Shown here: positions 21,796 through 33,439 of the stretch, piece after piece
Numbering within the stretch: position 1 is the first letter of the stretch
Layout of the letters: each line of letters begins with the position of its first letter
Source of the DNA: Solen grandis
Taxonomy: Eukaryota; Mollusca; Bivalvia; Adapedonta; Solenidae
Direction: 5' to 3'
Length of the DNA stretch: 64,000 nt
NCBI GenBank assembly: GCA_021229015.1
Contig: CM037783.1
Span: forward strand, 25,984,154-26,048,153
Notes under the pieces: generated by a model
The model's input: only the letters and a program-made list of their open reading frames with translations
What the model was told of the DNA's origin: nothing
The model's database searches: none
Position numbers and translations under genes: made by a program

Positions 21796-21806
21796 CTCCT
21801 CTTCGA

Positions 21807-22840
21807 AGGGAGCGTAATAATAAAATATTTGTGTATACTCGGCTTAACTTTAGTAAAACATAAGATATTGTGCAAAATCATATGTTAGTATCTAAAATTC
21901 GATCTTACACTATAGCTTGTGAGTAAGCATGCCGAGTAATTTCTTAATTACTTAATAAACCTGAAACCTTTTTTTTTCAAATCTGAACAAAAAAAATACA
22001 TGAGAGTAAAATAATGTTTTATTAATAAAGGAATGTGTAAGTACGGAAACTCAGTCTAGCAGATACTACGGCTAAGAAATATCGCTTAAAGTGAATAATA
22101 AACAATGTAACACGGCATTTTTTTTTCTTTCATTACACAACACATACCTCTAAGTAACAATATATTCCAATTTTCTATTTTTGTAACATTGACCTTGACC
22201 CCAGCAAATCGTAAAACGACAAGGGATGGAAGCATTACAAACAATACATGGACCATTGGTGAATAACCATTGTCTGTAATGTATACATATTCATAAACGA
22301 AGTATCAATCATTTCTTTTTGGAAAACATAATCGAAAACTGCACTTTGTCCCATTGTCATTTAACGGTCAAGCCCAATGATAAAATATGTTTATGAAGTT
22401 CTTTTCATACGTAGTTATATTGTGATTATCAAAAATATAAATGGGTCGAAGATTAAGAAATATATTATCAATAATAAGAATTTTACCAATATGCTGATTT
22501 CAGAAAATGGAAATATTAATAAACAATTAGATTCATTCTTTTTCAATATTTCGGTAAATAATTTAAAGAAAAACTTGATTTTTTTTTTGGTATGTAGCTG
22601 CTGTATGAATTAAATTGTTTATTAAGTTTTACGTGATTTCGTTGATATTATTGTCATAGAAATTCGAAAAATGATAAGATGCTGCATATAATCCCCACTC
22701 CAGTTTATAAATACTTCATCTCCAACAATAAATACAGGAAGACCCAGAATTGTACGCTAATTTTATTCAAATATTTGATCTCGGCATAAGGTTATTTGTA
22801 ACCATGCTATTAAATGTCGGTAAGCGAGATACATGTAACA
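21807..22840. other. AT-rich intergenic, nothing recognised
   Basis: Only short AT-rich open frames. A GACCTTGACCCC fragment at about 22190 hints at a decayed repeat. Confidence 0.5.
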
Positions 22841-22844
22841 AGAG

Positions 22845-22877
22845 CGTGTGTGTGTGTGTGTGTGCGTGTGTGTGTGT
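22845..22877 (+). repeat. (GT)n microsatellite
   Basis: CGTGTGTGTG repeats with one GC interruption. Confidence 0.9.
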
Positions 22878-23449
22878 AAAAGATGGAAAGGATTTGGCAA
22901 TTATCTTAGAATTTTACCCTTTTGTTTATATTTGTTACCAAAGCAACCATATTTTGTCAAATCAAAAACAATAAACAAGGATGTGTATAATAATGACGTG
23001 GAATATGATATACGATGTAGTATTTATAAAGCAATGAACGCAAGTGAACAATTGGAGGAAGCAGTGAAGTATGCATCTGTTCTATACAATATACCAGTTG
23101 GATATAATATATAATGATACATAACATATGATGATAACCTTGAAGGAAATGATATATCAAATTTACAATTTCTTATATAAGCTCGCTTTTAAATACGTCA
23201 TTCTAACAAGATCTAAAATATACTAGATTATATGAATATCATATATTTATGGCGTGCGTTATTTTCCGAAATATGCGCGGTAAAATACATGTAGACTATT
23301 ACTAGTATCCGACGTCATATGAGTTCTGCAAGAAAGCGTAATAAAATAAACGACACATTTATGTCACTTTTATAACTTCGCATTCTAGTAAACCCGTTAA
23401 AATGGAAAGAGTTTTGTTTTTAGTGCTATATTGCAGAATAATTCAGATG
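22878..23449. other. AT-rich intergenic, nothing recognised
   Basis: No gene or repeat end could be supported. Confidence 0.45.
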
Positions 23450-23770
23450 ATTTGTATTTACTGCGCATCTGCTCCTACACCGTGCACTTTTCTAAGATAT
23501 AGCACTCAAATTCACGATGTTGCGTGCTTTGTATTTACTGCGCATCTGAACGTAACACCATGAATTATTCTAAGGTATAGCACTCAAATTCACGATGTTG
23601 CGTTCAGATGCTTTGTATTTACTGCGCATCTGAACTGACACCATGAATTATTCTAAGATATATATGTAGCACTCAAATTCACGATGTTGCGTTCAGATGC
23701 TTTATCTTTACTGCACATCTAAACCTACACCGTTCTCTATTCTAAGATATAGCACTCAAATCGACACTAT
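23450..23770 (+). repeat. Four tandem units of about 77-90 bp
   Basis: Each unit has TTTGTATTTACTGCGCATCT, ACACCATGAATTATTCTAAG, ATATAGCACTCAAATTCACG and ATGTTGCGTTCAGATGC. Unit 3 has a small ATATATGT insertion and unit 4 decays at the end. Confidence 0.85.
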
Positions 23771-24559
23771 ACTTCCTGATTAACAAATAGAGATAAAGAT
23801 TTCATCTCTGGATTATGATTTACTATACTATAAATATTACAAAGTAAAAGTAATATTCCTATAACAGTTTAGATTTTTTAAATTCGTTATTATAAAACAC
23901 ATTAATATCATTAATGGCACATAGCATACAAATAAAACACAATATAATAACTAACATAATCATCACATTTTCTCCTTTTCTATAATGATGATGTTAATAA
24001 TGCTAAAAAAGTATGTCGGCAGTAGCAGTGACATAAACAAAATATCACAATCCATGCATGGGACGTTTTAAACCCAACAAAACAAACAATCCAATCTATT
24101 TAAACACCAAATGTAAGTTTTCAGGAATCATTAAAAGTGATGCCTCTTAAATACAAGCAAACAGCACCAACCATATCATTATATATTAGTACATTAACAG
24201 GAGTGATACAGACTAATTTATACAAATGCATACTATTATGCAGTATAAACAACTTTTTTATTATAAAAAAAACTCAGATCTGAAAAAAAAAAGAGAATGC
24301 GGTGATCAAATAAAATACAAATTGATTACGTTCTATAATTTCTTCCGTGTTTATACTGTAACATTTATTTCCTTCTGATTCATACTGACCCACTTGCCAA
24401 TAGGGACAATCCAGAGCAGATAGTTTAAATTTTAGGACATGAAGCAATAGCGGTGTATCATAAAGTGATAAACAAAGTTAAAAAAAATAGCCCAATCTCT
24501 CTCAATATGTAGCCTGTCAGATGGGTGTGACCAATGCATAGCCCAAATCAAACATAAAA
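23771..24559. other. AT-rich sequence downstream of the receptor gene
   Basis: No coding signal. On the minus strand AATAAA occurs at 24364-24369 and 24257-24262. Either could be the polyadenylation signal of the receptor gene, giving a 3' UTR of 750-860 nt, but there is no further support. Confidence 0.35.
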
Positions 24560-24800
24560 TCCAATACATAGATGGACACCGCGTCTATAGGCCATTTCAA
24601 TTTTAAATTGACCAGTCAGTAACTGGTAAAGACCGTTTCATGACAGAATCGGCAATACGCGGTATAATCGCTGATTTAAATTTGATTATCAGTGACTAAG
24701 AGGATCTCAAACATATGTTATTTCCCATTGAACAACACCAACATGTAGATTAGGTGTTCAGTAAGTATTCGCTGATCTAAGTAGGTTTATGTCTCATTTC
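24560..24800 (-). repeat. Dispersed repeat C, copy 2
   Basis: Reverse-oriented homologue of 17857-18300, with CACCAACATGTAGATTAGGTG and TTTATGTCTCATTTC. It has no SINE insertion. Confidence 0.55.
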
Positions 24801-25119
24801 AAAAGTGAAATGGTCTACAGTAATTGATATTCGCAGATGAAATAAGACGTAGAATAACATATAAGCGTAAGTCTAAAACACTTATTAACAGTTACACTGA
24901 ATGTATTAGGACAGTGTGGCCATTTTAAATGTTTACATAAATACAATATGTGACCAATATTTGAAATTGTTTACGTCCAGAATAATGTGGATTTACTTTT
25001 GATACTGTTTGTGAGCAGTTTGAACTATGAATGGAAATGTTCAACAATTGGAAAGACCCACTAGACTCATATATCCAAGGTCACACGTGTGTTCAACAGA
25101 GTAGTTCATGTATTAACAG

Positions 25120-25307
25120 TTATGCGTTAACAGAGTGACTACCTTCTAAGCCCTCTCTGTTTCTGCAACCGCAGCAAAACCATCGGCACATTCTTCGTCG
25201 AATATGTCCCTCACACAAACAGATGACGATGAAATTGAAGAAGGCCTGTGAAGAATCCCCGAAAGCTTGGAGTGACATCAACACGTTTTCCACCGTTTCA
25301 CTAACCA
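25120..25307 (-). CDS. GPR157: GPR157-like receptor, coding exon 4
   Basis: Residues 302-363: TM7 with LQAFGDSSQAFFNFIVIC, then a short cytoplasmic tail with a basic stretch and a Cys cluster (MCRWFCCGC) that may be palmitoylated, and TAA. Acceptor TATATTTCAG|TGG. Confidence 0.9.
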
Positions 25308-28300
25308 CTGAAATATAGAAAGGTACTACAAGGGTTACTTGGAAAATAAAATATGTATTTACAAATATAGATTAATCAAATATAGAGTCATGGACTGGAG
25401 AACGAGGACAGGCCATTTGTTAATTTCAGTTTAAAATTTGCCTTCTCTGGGGGAAACTGTTACCAGGATCGGCAAAGCTAGAAGTGAAATGTTATTTCGG
25501 ATGGGGGGGGGGGGGGGGGGCTAGGTGACATAACGTTACTGTGTCTGGAATGTGTCACTAAGAGAACAAGAAAACGTCGGAGACGGGTGACGCTCCCCCA
25601 ATGTTCTGGATAAGAATAAGTAAAAAGAAATAAGATTTGGCAAGCTGTAAGAGCAAGCGTGACCTTGACCTCTTAAGGTAGCAACTTTGCGTATGTGACT
25701 AGTCATCTTTGTATAATATTCACTTATGCCAAATCATTAAAATATTTCATGAAAAAACAAAAATGCATTTCATTCTTTATAGTGCAATAAATTATAAAAT
25801 GTTCAATATATTCAGAGGCATCCTTTGTATATGTTTAATAGTAGTTACCCATTTTGGAAGTCGAAAGTGCCAGGAAGAATCGAATATGGCCTGAGAGTCG
25901 CACCACATAAAGAACAAACCAAATATAGATGAAGGAGCGATCTCGAGACCTACTTCTTACAGCCTCTGGATCGTTTGCATCTTCTTGTTGCTGGTCAAGA
26001 TCGAGGTATCTACCGCGCTGCAATCAGCATTCATTATATATTTTATTCAAATGTTTAGAACTAAACGCCAAAAAAGCAACATGTCGAGCCCGCAGCCTAA
26101 GGGTGCACCTACCATAATTAAGTGAGTCCTTGACCATGGAACTATGGAGTCAACTCTTACATGTGACACATCGTCTCATTGAGGCAATTCTTACTGCAAA
26201 ATCATTTGAGAATCCCCTTGATCCATAGATAATCTACAGCCCAGAGAAAATCCAGCAAATGACCATCCCTTCCAGTGTGACCTTGATCTTGGAACTACCA
26301 TTAAGGCAAGCATTACTGCCAAGTTATTCGCATGTTTAAGTGACAGCGCAGAAAAAAAAGAAATACAGCACAATGACCTCTAAGCGTGACCTTGAACTTG
26401 GAGCTTGGACCCAACTCATGTGCGCGACTGTTCGTCCCACTGAAGAAAACATTACTGCCAAGTTATTTGACAATCCTGCGATCCAAGCAGACACACTAAC
26501 ACACACAATCAGACCCTGACGCACATACGCCATGGGGACATTGTGGTGACTATGTCGAGCTCCTGCAAGCGGGCTCGACAACAACTATGTTAATCCGTTT
26601 CGATACTATCGATAGTACCTGTGTCCTCAAGTGTCTTGTTTATAGATATAAATCATATGATATATACATGTGTATTTACAACTTTATTTTCAATCGCTCC
26701 AGATGAAACATTATCTGAATTGTTATCTTAAAAGCAAATAAGTAAACAAAGATTTAAGAAAGATGACCATAAACTAGAAGAAAAAATTGTAAACAACTTA
26801 CAACACAATGATAGACATGTCGTCTAAACACAATGTAAACCACAACAAGTAGCACGACCAGGATGCTTATCAGTTCCCATCCTTTGATACTGAGGAACAT
26901 CCACAGAATCACTTTCCATCTCGCCATGTCCGACCTGATCCAACATCCCGATTCCTCATATACATTTTGGTCCTCGCCAAGCACGTTCATTACCACAGCA
27001 AGTACCAGTGTAACACCTGGAATTAAAACCATACACACAGAACGTAACACATTCCACAAATACCTTAAAAATAGCGAATTAATCAAGTCAGTAAGAAATA
27101 CAAAAAAAAACTTTTTTGTTGTTGTTGTTGTTTTTTATCATTATTATTATTTATTTATTTATGAAATGTACATAAGAAAATTGGTTTAGGTCATGAAAAG
27201 TATTAATACGAAATTTTGAAATATATAATTATGATATATAACGAACAAATTGTGAAAATAAGGAAATGTTACAAATGGTAGTGTCATTACTAACATTTCA
27301 TTTAGATAAATATTTTCTTTTCTTTACTTTTTTAAGTTAGGTGTATGCCTATTTATAACATAAATTATATAACCAAAAGATATCAAATTATAGGTGTACG
27401 TAACAAGAAGTTGTATACTGGATGAGTGATCATTTGTGTACACCATATACATTTGAAGGAACCTGTCTAATTTTGTTACTTCAACGGAAACAAAATGATT
27501 TTTTAACACTATGTCCCCCGTCTGAGCAGGTCAGATGTCAAATAATTGATGTCAGTTGAAAGCCATTGATGGGTGGATTAAGTATATTTGAAATATATAT
27601 ACTTTATTTCGTATAGTAATAGAGTACTGCCGCAGACAAAACACCGGTAGGGGACTAATATAATCATTTCCTGACTTACTACAGCCAGCAGTCTTGAATC
27701 TTGATTTGGTTTCCTTTACACTTGAAACAGTTGAACTTGGCTTTTGTATATTTATAATGACGTATAAATGCATACACATACATTTATATGCCTTGTATTC
27801 CCACATTCATGAGAAATAGCTAGTTCCATGCACTGCTCACAAACATTGCCCGCCAAGAAAAAAAATAACAAAGGGAGATAGATAAAATCGGACCAGTTGA
27901 GTAACAGTTCTTGGACAATGCACTTCTCCAATTCGCCATCTGTCTAAATTTTGAGTTTCAAGACTTAACCTGTATAATTTTCGAGTTATGTGCCGGATAA
28001 GAAAAAATAACAAAGGGAGACTAGAACCGCAAGCGGTATCTTGGTTTTCGCTTTTAACCTAATCAACTTGAACACTTTATTTCAACTCAGCCACAATTTT
28101 TAATATGAAACAGAACGCAAAGGTTTTTTGAAGACCTACTCTCATTTGCACAGTTTTTTTGTTTGTTTTTTTTGCAATGTTAGAACATTCAAACTCCTCT
28201 AGCGCAAATATTTCCCCATACCCTATCATCCCATCACATCACATTCTGTGGTGCTGTCAACAAGGAACAAAATGCTGAAAACCGCATTTCAATTAGACTT

Positions 28301-31300
28301 TAACGTTTTGAGTTATAGGCAAAAGAGTGATTTTAAGCAAAGCGCCCTCTAGCGGCAAAATGAGAAAAAAAAATGATACAAATTTTACAATTAGGTACCT
28401 AGAAATGCAGCAAATAGTTCAAACAAGTATATAAGTCGCACTAATCGAACATTCTTTTTCTTATATATCACAATTTTAAGCATAAAAACTAAATAACAAT
28501 TATTCCAAAAAAGGATCAAACTTTGGATTGCCGTAAAATGAAAAGATCATGTCCGATCTTCAAAAACTAAACATTATACGAAAGAACTATTTAGAACTAA
28601 AACTTTGTTCATATACTCTCAATGAAATATTTTTAGATTTGGAGCACTTTGGGGCCGAATAAAAACACAATTATTGTAATATGACCTTGACCTTTTCAAT
28701 GTTTTTTAACTTTTTAATTGTGAGGCCCTTTCAAACATAACAATACATAAATTGTGAAAATTTCATGAAGAATGAACAGAAAATAAAGTCAGGAGCGACA
28801 AAAAAAACATCCTAAAATTTAGTGAAGTTTGACCTTTTTCTAGAGGACAAACCATGCATTTCTTAAATTCGCCACCCCATATATTTTGTGCGTATATGTC
28901 TTGCAAATCATTTGCAGCAAACAGAATTCTTCTATCTGATTTCTAACAAAAATGGATAGGTTTTTCGTAGACCTACCCTCATTTGCAGTTTTTTTTACGA
29001 GATTCGAACTTTCAACCTTCCGTTACTAGCTCAAAAAGTTTCAGCCACTCATACCTAGAAACTATCATATTTTATTAGGCTATCAACAAGGAACATAATT
29101 CAATTAATTGCATTTGGATCAGGCTTCAACTTTTTGAGTTATAAGCAAAAGAATGATTTCAAGAAAAGCGCCCCCTAGCGGCAAAATGAGATAGAAAATT
29201 GATTAAAATTTTACTGTTTGGTACCTAGCAAAGCAGCAAATAGTTCAATCAAGTATACTAGTCGCACAAGTCAAACTTTTTATTCTTGTGTATCAGAATT
29301 TGAAGCATAAAACCTGATTTACAATTATTCCAAAAAAGGATCAAACTTTGGTCTGTCGTATAATGACCAAATCAAGTCCGATCTTCAAAAACTAAGTATC
29401 ACTGGAAAGAGCTCTTTAAGAACTAAAACTTTTGTTCATATACTCTCAATTAAATATTTTTAGTTTTGGAGCTATTAAAAAAACCTTGACCTTTTCAAAT
29501 TTCTTTTTATTTTTTTATTGTGAGGCCCTTTCAAACATAACAATACATAAAATTCATGAAGAATGAACAGAAAATAAAGTCAGGAGCGACAAAAACATGT
29601 TTTTGAAATTTTAATTTTTCCTAAAATTTAGTGAAGTTTGACCGTTTCTAGAGGACAAACCACGCATTTCCTTAATTCGCCACCCCATATATTTTGTGCA
29701 TATATGTCTTGCAAATCGTATGCAGCAAACAGAATTCTTCTATCTGATCTCTAACAAAAGTGGGAAGGTTTTTCGTAGACCTACCCTCATTATTTCACTT
29801 TTTTCCAAGGTTCGAACATACAACCTCTCCTAGAACAATTTTTTTCCCGTACTCGATGATGAGATTTCCATCATATTTGATTGGGCTGTCAACAAGGAAC
29901 ATTATGTAAAAAACCGCATCTAAATCAGGTTTCAAATTTTTGAGTTATTAGCAAAACAGTGATTACATGCATTGCGCCCCCTAGTGGCTAAATCAGAAAC
30001 AAAGGTGAAAAGTTTGACCATTTAGGCACATGTTCAGATAAAGATGACTCCATGCCCAAAATTTCATAGCTGTAGCTTTTTTCATCTGGCCGCTAGGCTG
30101 GACACAAAAATGGGTGGAATTGGAAAAATAATAAAAATAAAAAACTAGAACCGCAAGCGGTATCTTGGTTTTCGCTTTTAACCTAATCAACTTGAACACT
30201 TTATTTCAACTCAGCCACAATTTTTAATATGAAACAGAACGCAAAGGTTTTTTGAAGACCTACTCTCATTTGCACAGTTTTTTTGTTGTTTTTTTTGCAA
30301 TGTTAGAACATTCAAACTCCTCTAGCGCAAATATTTCCCCATACCCTATCATCCCATCACATCACATTCTGTGGTGCTGTCAACAAGGAACAAAATGCTG
30401 AAAACCGCATTTCAATTAGACTTTAACGTTTTGAGTTATAGGCAAAAGAGTGATTTTAAGCAAAGCGCCCTCTAGCGGCAAAATGAGAAAAAAAATGATA
30501 AAAATTTTACAATTAGGTACCTAGAAATGCAGCAAATAGTTCAAACAAGTATATAAGTCGCACTAATCGAACATTCTTTTTCTTATATATCACAATTTTA
30601 AGCATAAAAACTAAATAACAATTATTCCAAAAAAGGATCAAACTTTGGATTGCCGTAAAATGAAAAGATCATGTCCGATCTTCAAAAACTAAACATTATA
30701 CGAAAGAACTATTTAGAACTAAAACTTTGTTCATATACTCTCAATGAAATATTTTTAGATTTGGAGCACTTTGGGGCCGAATAAAAACACAATTATCGTA
30801 ATATGACCTTGACCTTTTCAATGTTTTTTAACTTTTTAATTGTGAGGCCCTTTCAAACATAACAATACATAACTTGTGAAAATTTCATGAAGAATGAACA
30901 GAAAATAAAGTCAGGAGCGACAAAAAAAACATGTTTTTGAAATTTTAATTTTTCCTAAAATTTAGTGAAGTTTGACCTTTTTCTAGAGGACAAACCATGC
31001 ATTTCTTAAATTCGCCACCCCATATATTTTGTGCGTATATGTCTTGCAAATCATTTGCAGCAAACAGAATTCTTCTATCTGATTTCTAACAAAAATGGAT
31101 AGGTTTTTCGTAGACCTACCCTCATTTGCAGTTTTTTACGAGATTCGAATTTCAACCTTCCTTACTAGCTAAAAATTTAGCCAACTTCAATTAGTTATAA
31201 ACAAAAGAATGATTTCAAGAAAAGCGCCCCCTAGCGGCAAAATGAGATAGAAAATTGATTAAAATTTTACTGTTTGGTACCTAGCAAAGCAGCAAATAGT

Positions 31301-33129
31301 TCAATCAAGTATACTAGTCGCACAAGTCAAACTTTTTATTCTTGTGTATCAGAATTTGAAGCATAAAACCTGATTTACAATTATTCCAAAAAAGGATCAA
31401 ACTTTGGACTGTCGTATAATGACCAAATCAAGTCCGATCTTCAAAAACTAAGTATCACTGGAAAGAGCTCTTTAAGAACTAAAACTTTTGTTCATATACT
31501 CTCAATTAAATATTTTTAGTTTTGGAGCTATTGGTGGCCGAATAAAAACACAATAATCGTAATATGACCTTGACCTTTTCAAATTTTTTTTAATTTTTTT
31601 ATTGTGAGGCCCTTTCAAACATAACAATACATATCGTGTGAAAATATCATGAAGAATGAACAGAAAATAAAGTCAGGAGCGACAAAAGCATGCTTTTGAA
31701 ATTATATTTTTTCTAAAATTTAGTGAAGTTTGACCGTTTCTAGAGGACAAACCACGCATTTCCTTAATTCGCCACCCCATATATTTTGTGCGTATATGTC
31801 TTGCAAATCGTATGCAGCAAACAGAATTCTTCTATCTGATCTCTAACAAAAGTGGGAAGGTTTTTCGTAGACCTACCCTCATTATTTCACTTTTTTCCAA
31901 GGTTCGAACATTCAACCTCTCCTAGAACAATTTTTTTCCCGTACTCGATGATGAGATTTCCATCATATTTGATTGGGCTGTCAACAAGGAACATTATGTA
32001 AAAAACCGCATCTAAATCAGGTTTCAAATTTTTGAGTTATTAGCAAAACAGTGATTACATGCATTGCGCCCCCTAGTGGCTAAATCAGAAACAAAAGTGA
32101 AAAGTTTGACCATTTAGGCACATGTTCAGATAAAGATGACTCCATGCCCAAAATTTCATAGCTGTAGCTTTTTTCATCTGGCCGCTAGGCTGGACACAAA
32201 AATGGGTGGAATTGGAAAAATAATAAAAATAAAAAAAAAAAAAAAAATCAACAGAAGAAGAACAATAGGTTTTCGCCCTGCAGAGGCGAAAACCTAAAAA
32301 AAACAAATCAACAGAAGAAGAACAATAGGTTTTCGCCCTGCAGAGGCGAAAACCTAATAATTAAAAATGGAACCAGGTAGATTTACAGTTCTTTGACATT
32401 GCACTTTTCCTAGTCGCAATCTGTCTTTATTTTGAATTTCAAGTAAATTCCTTGTATTATTTTCGAGTTATGTTCCAGACAAGAAAAAAATACATAAAGA
32501 GATATAATTAAAAGATAGAGGAACCAGGTCTTGTGCTGGTACATTTATGCAGATGACGTTTCATAGCCTTAATGTTTCAATGATCCTAGAATATATTGAT
32601 TGATGTTACCTGGAATTCCCCAGCAGATGATGTGATACAGGAATTCTGCTTTTGCACTCGCCAGACGCTTAATGTAGGAAGGCCTATGAAGACCGACGTG
32701 AAAATATATGGCGATCACACAGGTCCATAAAAAAGCCGCAGGTGCTCCAAAGTCTACAACCACGGCTTGCAGGAAACAGAGTGAATCTGTCGGCTGGACA
32801 CCTAGTCTTCTGTTGAAATTTTTACTAACTATCCAATATCGTATCACGCCTGCAAGACTTCCGACGGCTTCCGACATGTTGGCGACGGTCAAATAAAGCA
32901 ACAGTTTGCGTATGAAGATTCTTGCAGTTTGGATTTTGAAAAATGTGACGAATATCATGACGCCACCAAAAAGTGACAACAAGCAACTAACGAGTTTTAT
33001 AATCAAAACATACATTGGAATGATAAGGAATCCATGGTGTATGTGAGTTCCATTGTCCGTGATAGGAGTTACTAAGGTCACCATGGTTATATTAGATCCG
33101 GTGGCGGGACCTGCAGTAACACCCTCCAT
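25120..33129 (-). CDS. GPR157: GPR157-like G-protein-coupled receptor, four coding exons, 363 aa
   Basis: Plasma-membrane seven-helix receptor. GPR157 is an orphan that signals through G proteins in vertebrates; the ligand here is unknown. Coding exons on the minus strand are 33129-32610, 27016-26802, 26017-25849 and 25307-25120. All junctions are GT/AG and the phases (1, 0, 1) join to one frame of 363 codons plus TAA. There are two N-glycosylation sequons (N13, N26). Helices, approximately: TM1 34-64, TM2 74-99, TM3 116-146, TM4 162-188, TM5 213-237, TM6 272-296, TM7 313-331. Conserved Cys118 and Cys198 should form the extracellular disulphide. Family signatures are CFLQ ... AAFLWT in TM3, CWGIP in TM4, GCWI then ILWM ... 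KGWE before and in TM5, and LQAFGDSSQAFFNF in TM7. Length fits the family (about 335 in human). An in-frame TGA lies 15 nt before the ATG. Intron sizes are 5593, 784 and 541 bp. Confidence 0.9.
25503..25520 (+). repeat. Poly-G run (18 G) in receptor intron 3
   Basis: Eighteen consecutive G on the plus strand, so C on the sense strand of the receptor transcript. True length is uncertain because homopolymers are error-prone here. Confidence 0.85.
25849..26017 (-). CDS. GPR157: GPR157-like receptor, coding exon 3
   Basis: Residues 246-301: an acidic and basic third intracellular loop (RGRYLDLDQQQEDAND, RSRSRDRS) and TM6 (FIYIWFVLYVVRLSGHIRF). Acceptor CTGATTGCAG|CGC, donor ATGG|GTAACT. Confidence 0.87.
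26110..26575 (+). repeat. Tandem GTGACCTTGA-type units in receptor intron 2
   Basis: About 2.5 units of roughly 185 bp share GTGACCTTGA(T/A)CTTGGA, TTACTGCCAAGTTATT and GACAATCC. The right edge has CCATGGGGACATTGTGGTG and GAGCTCCTGCAAGCGGGCTC. Confidence 0.65.
26802..27016 (-). CDS. GPR157: GPR157-like receptor, coding exon 2
   Basis: Residues 174-245: end of TM4, second extracellular loop with the paired Cys (SGCWI) and TM5. Acceptor TTTTAATTCCAG|GTG, donor GTT|GTAAGT. The upstream ATG-led frame to 27086 is intron and should not be taken as a start. Confidence 0.9.
27860..28020 (+). repeat. Repeat monomer flanking the Helitron-like insertion (left)
   Basis: AACAAAGGGAGATAGATAAA, TTCTTGGACAATGCACTTC, GCCATCTGTCTAAATTTTGA, TTTTCGAGTTATGTGCCGG and a second AACAAAGGGAGA at the insertion edge. 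The homologous monomer continues at 32358-32520. Confidence 0.7.
28021..30144 (+). repeat. Helitron-like unit 1 (2124 bp) with internal sub-repeats
   Basis: It contains about 2.6 sub-repeats of roughly 820 bp, each with GTAGACCTACCCTCATTTGC, GCTGTCAACAAGGAACA, GCGCCCYCTAGCGGCAAAAT, CCAAAAAAGGATCAAACTTTG, ATGACCTTGACCTTTTCAA and GACAAACCATGCATTTCTTA. It has an approximately 22-bp deletion near 28806 relative to unit 2. Confidence 0.8.
30145..32222 (+). repeat. Helitron-like unit 2, near-identical tandem copy
   Basis: Matches 28021-30144 with only scattered differences by eye, except an internal deletion of about 85 bp at about 31160-31195. The two short minus-strand open frames at 29993 and 32085 are the same repeat sequence twice, not genes. 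Confidence 0.8.
32247..32357 (+). repeat. Duplicated 3' terminal hairpin of the Helitron-like element
   Basis: A 60-bp unit occurs twice: AAATCAACAGAAGAAGAACA followed by the hairpin arms 32266-32277/32285-32296 and 32326-32337/32345-32356, each with a 7-nt loop CTGCAGA. The stems are perfect. Confidence 0.85.
32358..32520 (+). repeat. Repeat monomer flanking the Helitron-like insertion (right)
   Basis: TAATTAAAAATGGAACCAGG, TTCTTTGACATTGCACTTT, ATCTGTCTTTATTTTGAATT and TTTTCGAGTTATGTTCCAG, homologous to 27866-28020. It ends only about 90 bp from coding exon 1. Confidence 0.65.
32610..33129 (-). CDS. GPR157: GPR157-like receptor, coding exon 1
   Basis: Residues 1-173 plus one base: N-terminus, TM1-TM3 and the start of TM4. 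ATG at 33129. It ends TTCCAG|GTAACA after GIP in phase 1, and the open frame beyond the donor (to 32569) is intron read-through. Confidence 0.9.
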
Positions 33130-33237
33130 CGTGTACGAATATCAGTAGAATACACTATCTTTTCTGGTCTCCTTGGGTATTTCACCTTATTATCAGCCCA
33201 TGCACTCAATGAATAAGAGGTTTCTTCATGTCTGAAA

Positions 33238-33425
33238 AACAAACATATGGAAGAGATATGTAGCGCGAGTGAAATTATTAAAACATATGTAGCGAGAGTG
33301 AAAATGTTAAAATTGTATATAGATGATATATGTAATGCGAGAAAATGTTAATATTGTGTACAGAAGATATATGTAACGCGAGAGAAATGTTAAAATTGTA
33401 TACAGAGGATATATGTATTTTGTAT
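33238..33425 (+). repeat. Minisatellite of about 50-60 bp, roughly 3.5 copies, upstream of the receptor gene
   Basis: ATATATGTAACGCGAGAGAA, ATGTTAAAATTGTATACAGA and variants repeat with small length differences about 110-300 bp upstream of the receptor ATG. It could overlap the promoter or 5' UTR, but no TATA box or initiator was singled out. Confidence 0.7.
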
Positions 33426-33439
33426 GTACCCGAAAAAAT

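Larger units (their letters stand above)
28021..32357 (+). mobile_element. Helitron-like element, two head-to-tail copies, in receptor intron 1
   Basis: Inserted in a dispersed repeat so that AACAAAGGGAGA|TAATTAAAA is rebuilt when it is removed. There is no target duplication, and the flanks are A and T. It begins CTAGAACCGCAAGCGGTATC, where ACCGC/GCGGT forms a small hairpin, and soon has GGTTTTCGC. It ends with a 12-bp-stem hairpin (TAGGTTTTCGCC / GGCGAAAACCTA) and CTAA, matching the CTRR rule. The 5' end lacks the canonical TC. Copy 1 (28021-30144) has no terminal hairpin and runs straight into copy 2 (from 30145). No RepHel protein is encoded, so it is non-autonomous. A Helentron/HINE type is possible. 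Confidence 0.6.

Noticed and set aside
26590..26625. Short palindrome around ACTATCGATAGTAC in receptor intron 2
   Set aside because: Too short, single copy and with no partner structure, so chance is sufficient.
26754..27086. An independent 110-residue membrane protein starting at 27086
   Set aside because: Only 26802-27016 is coding. Splice sites and phases place it as exon 2 of the GPR157-like receptor.
29993..32306. Two similar open frames of 68 and 73 codons on the minus strand
   Set aside because: They are the same part of the duplicated Helitron-like unit and have no recognisable domain.
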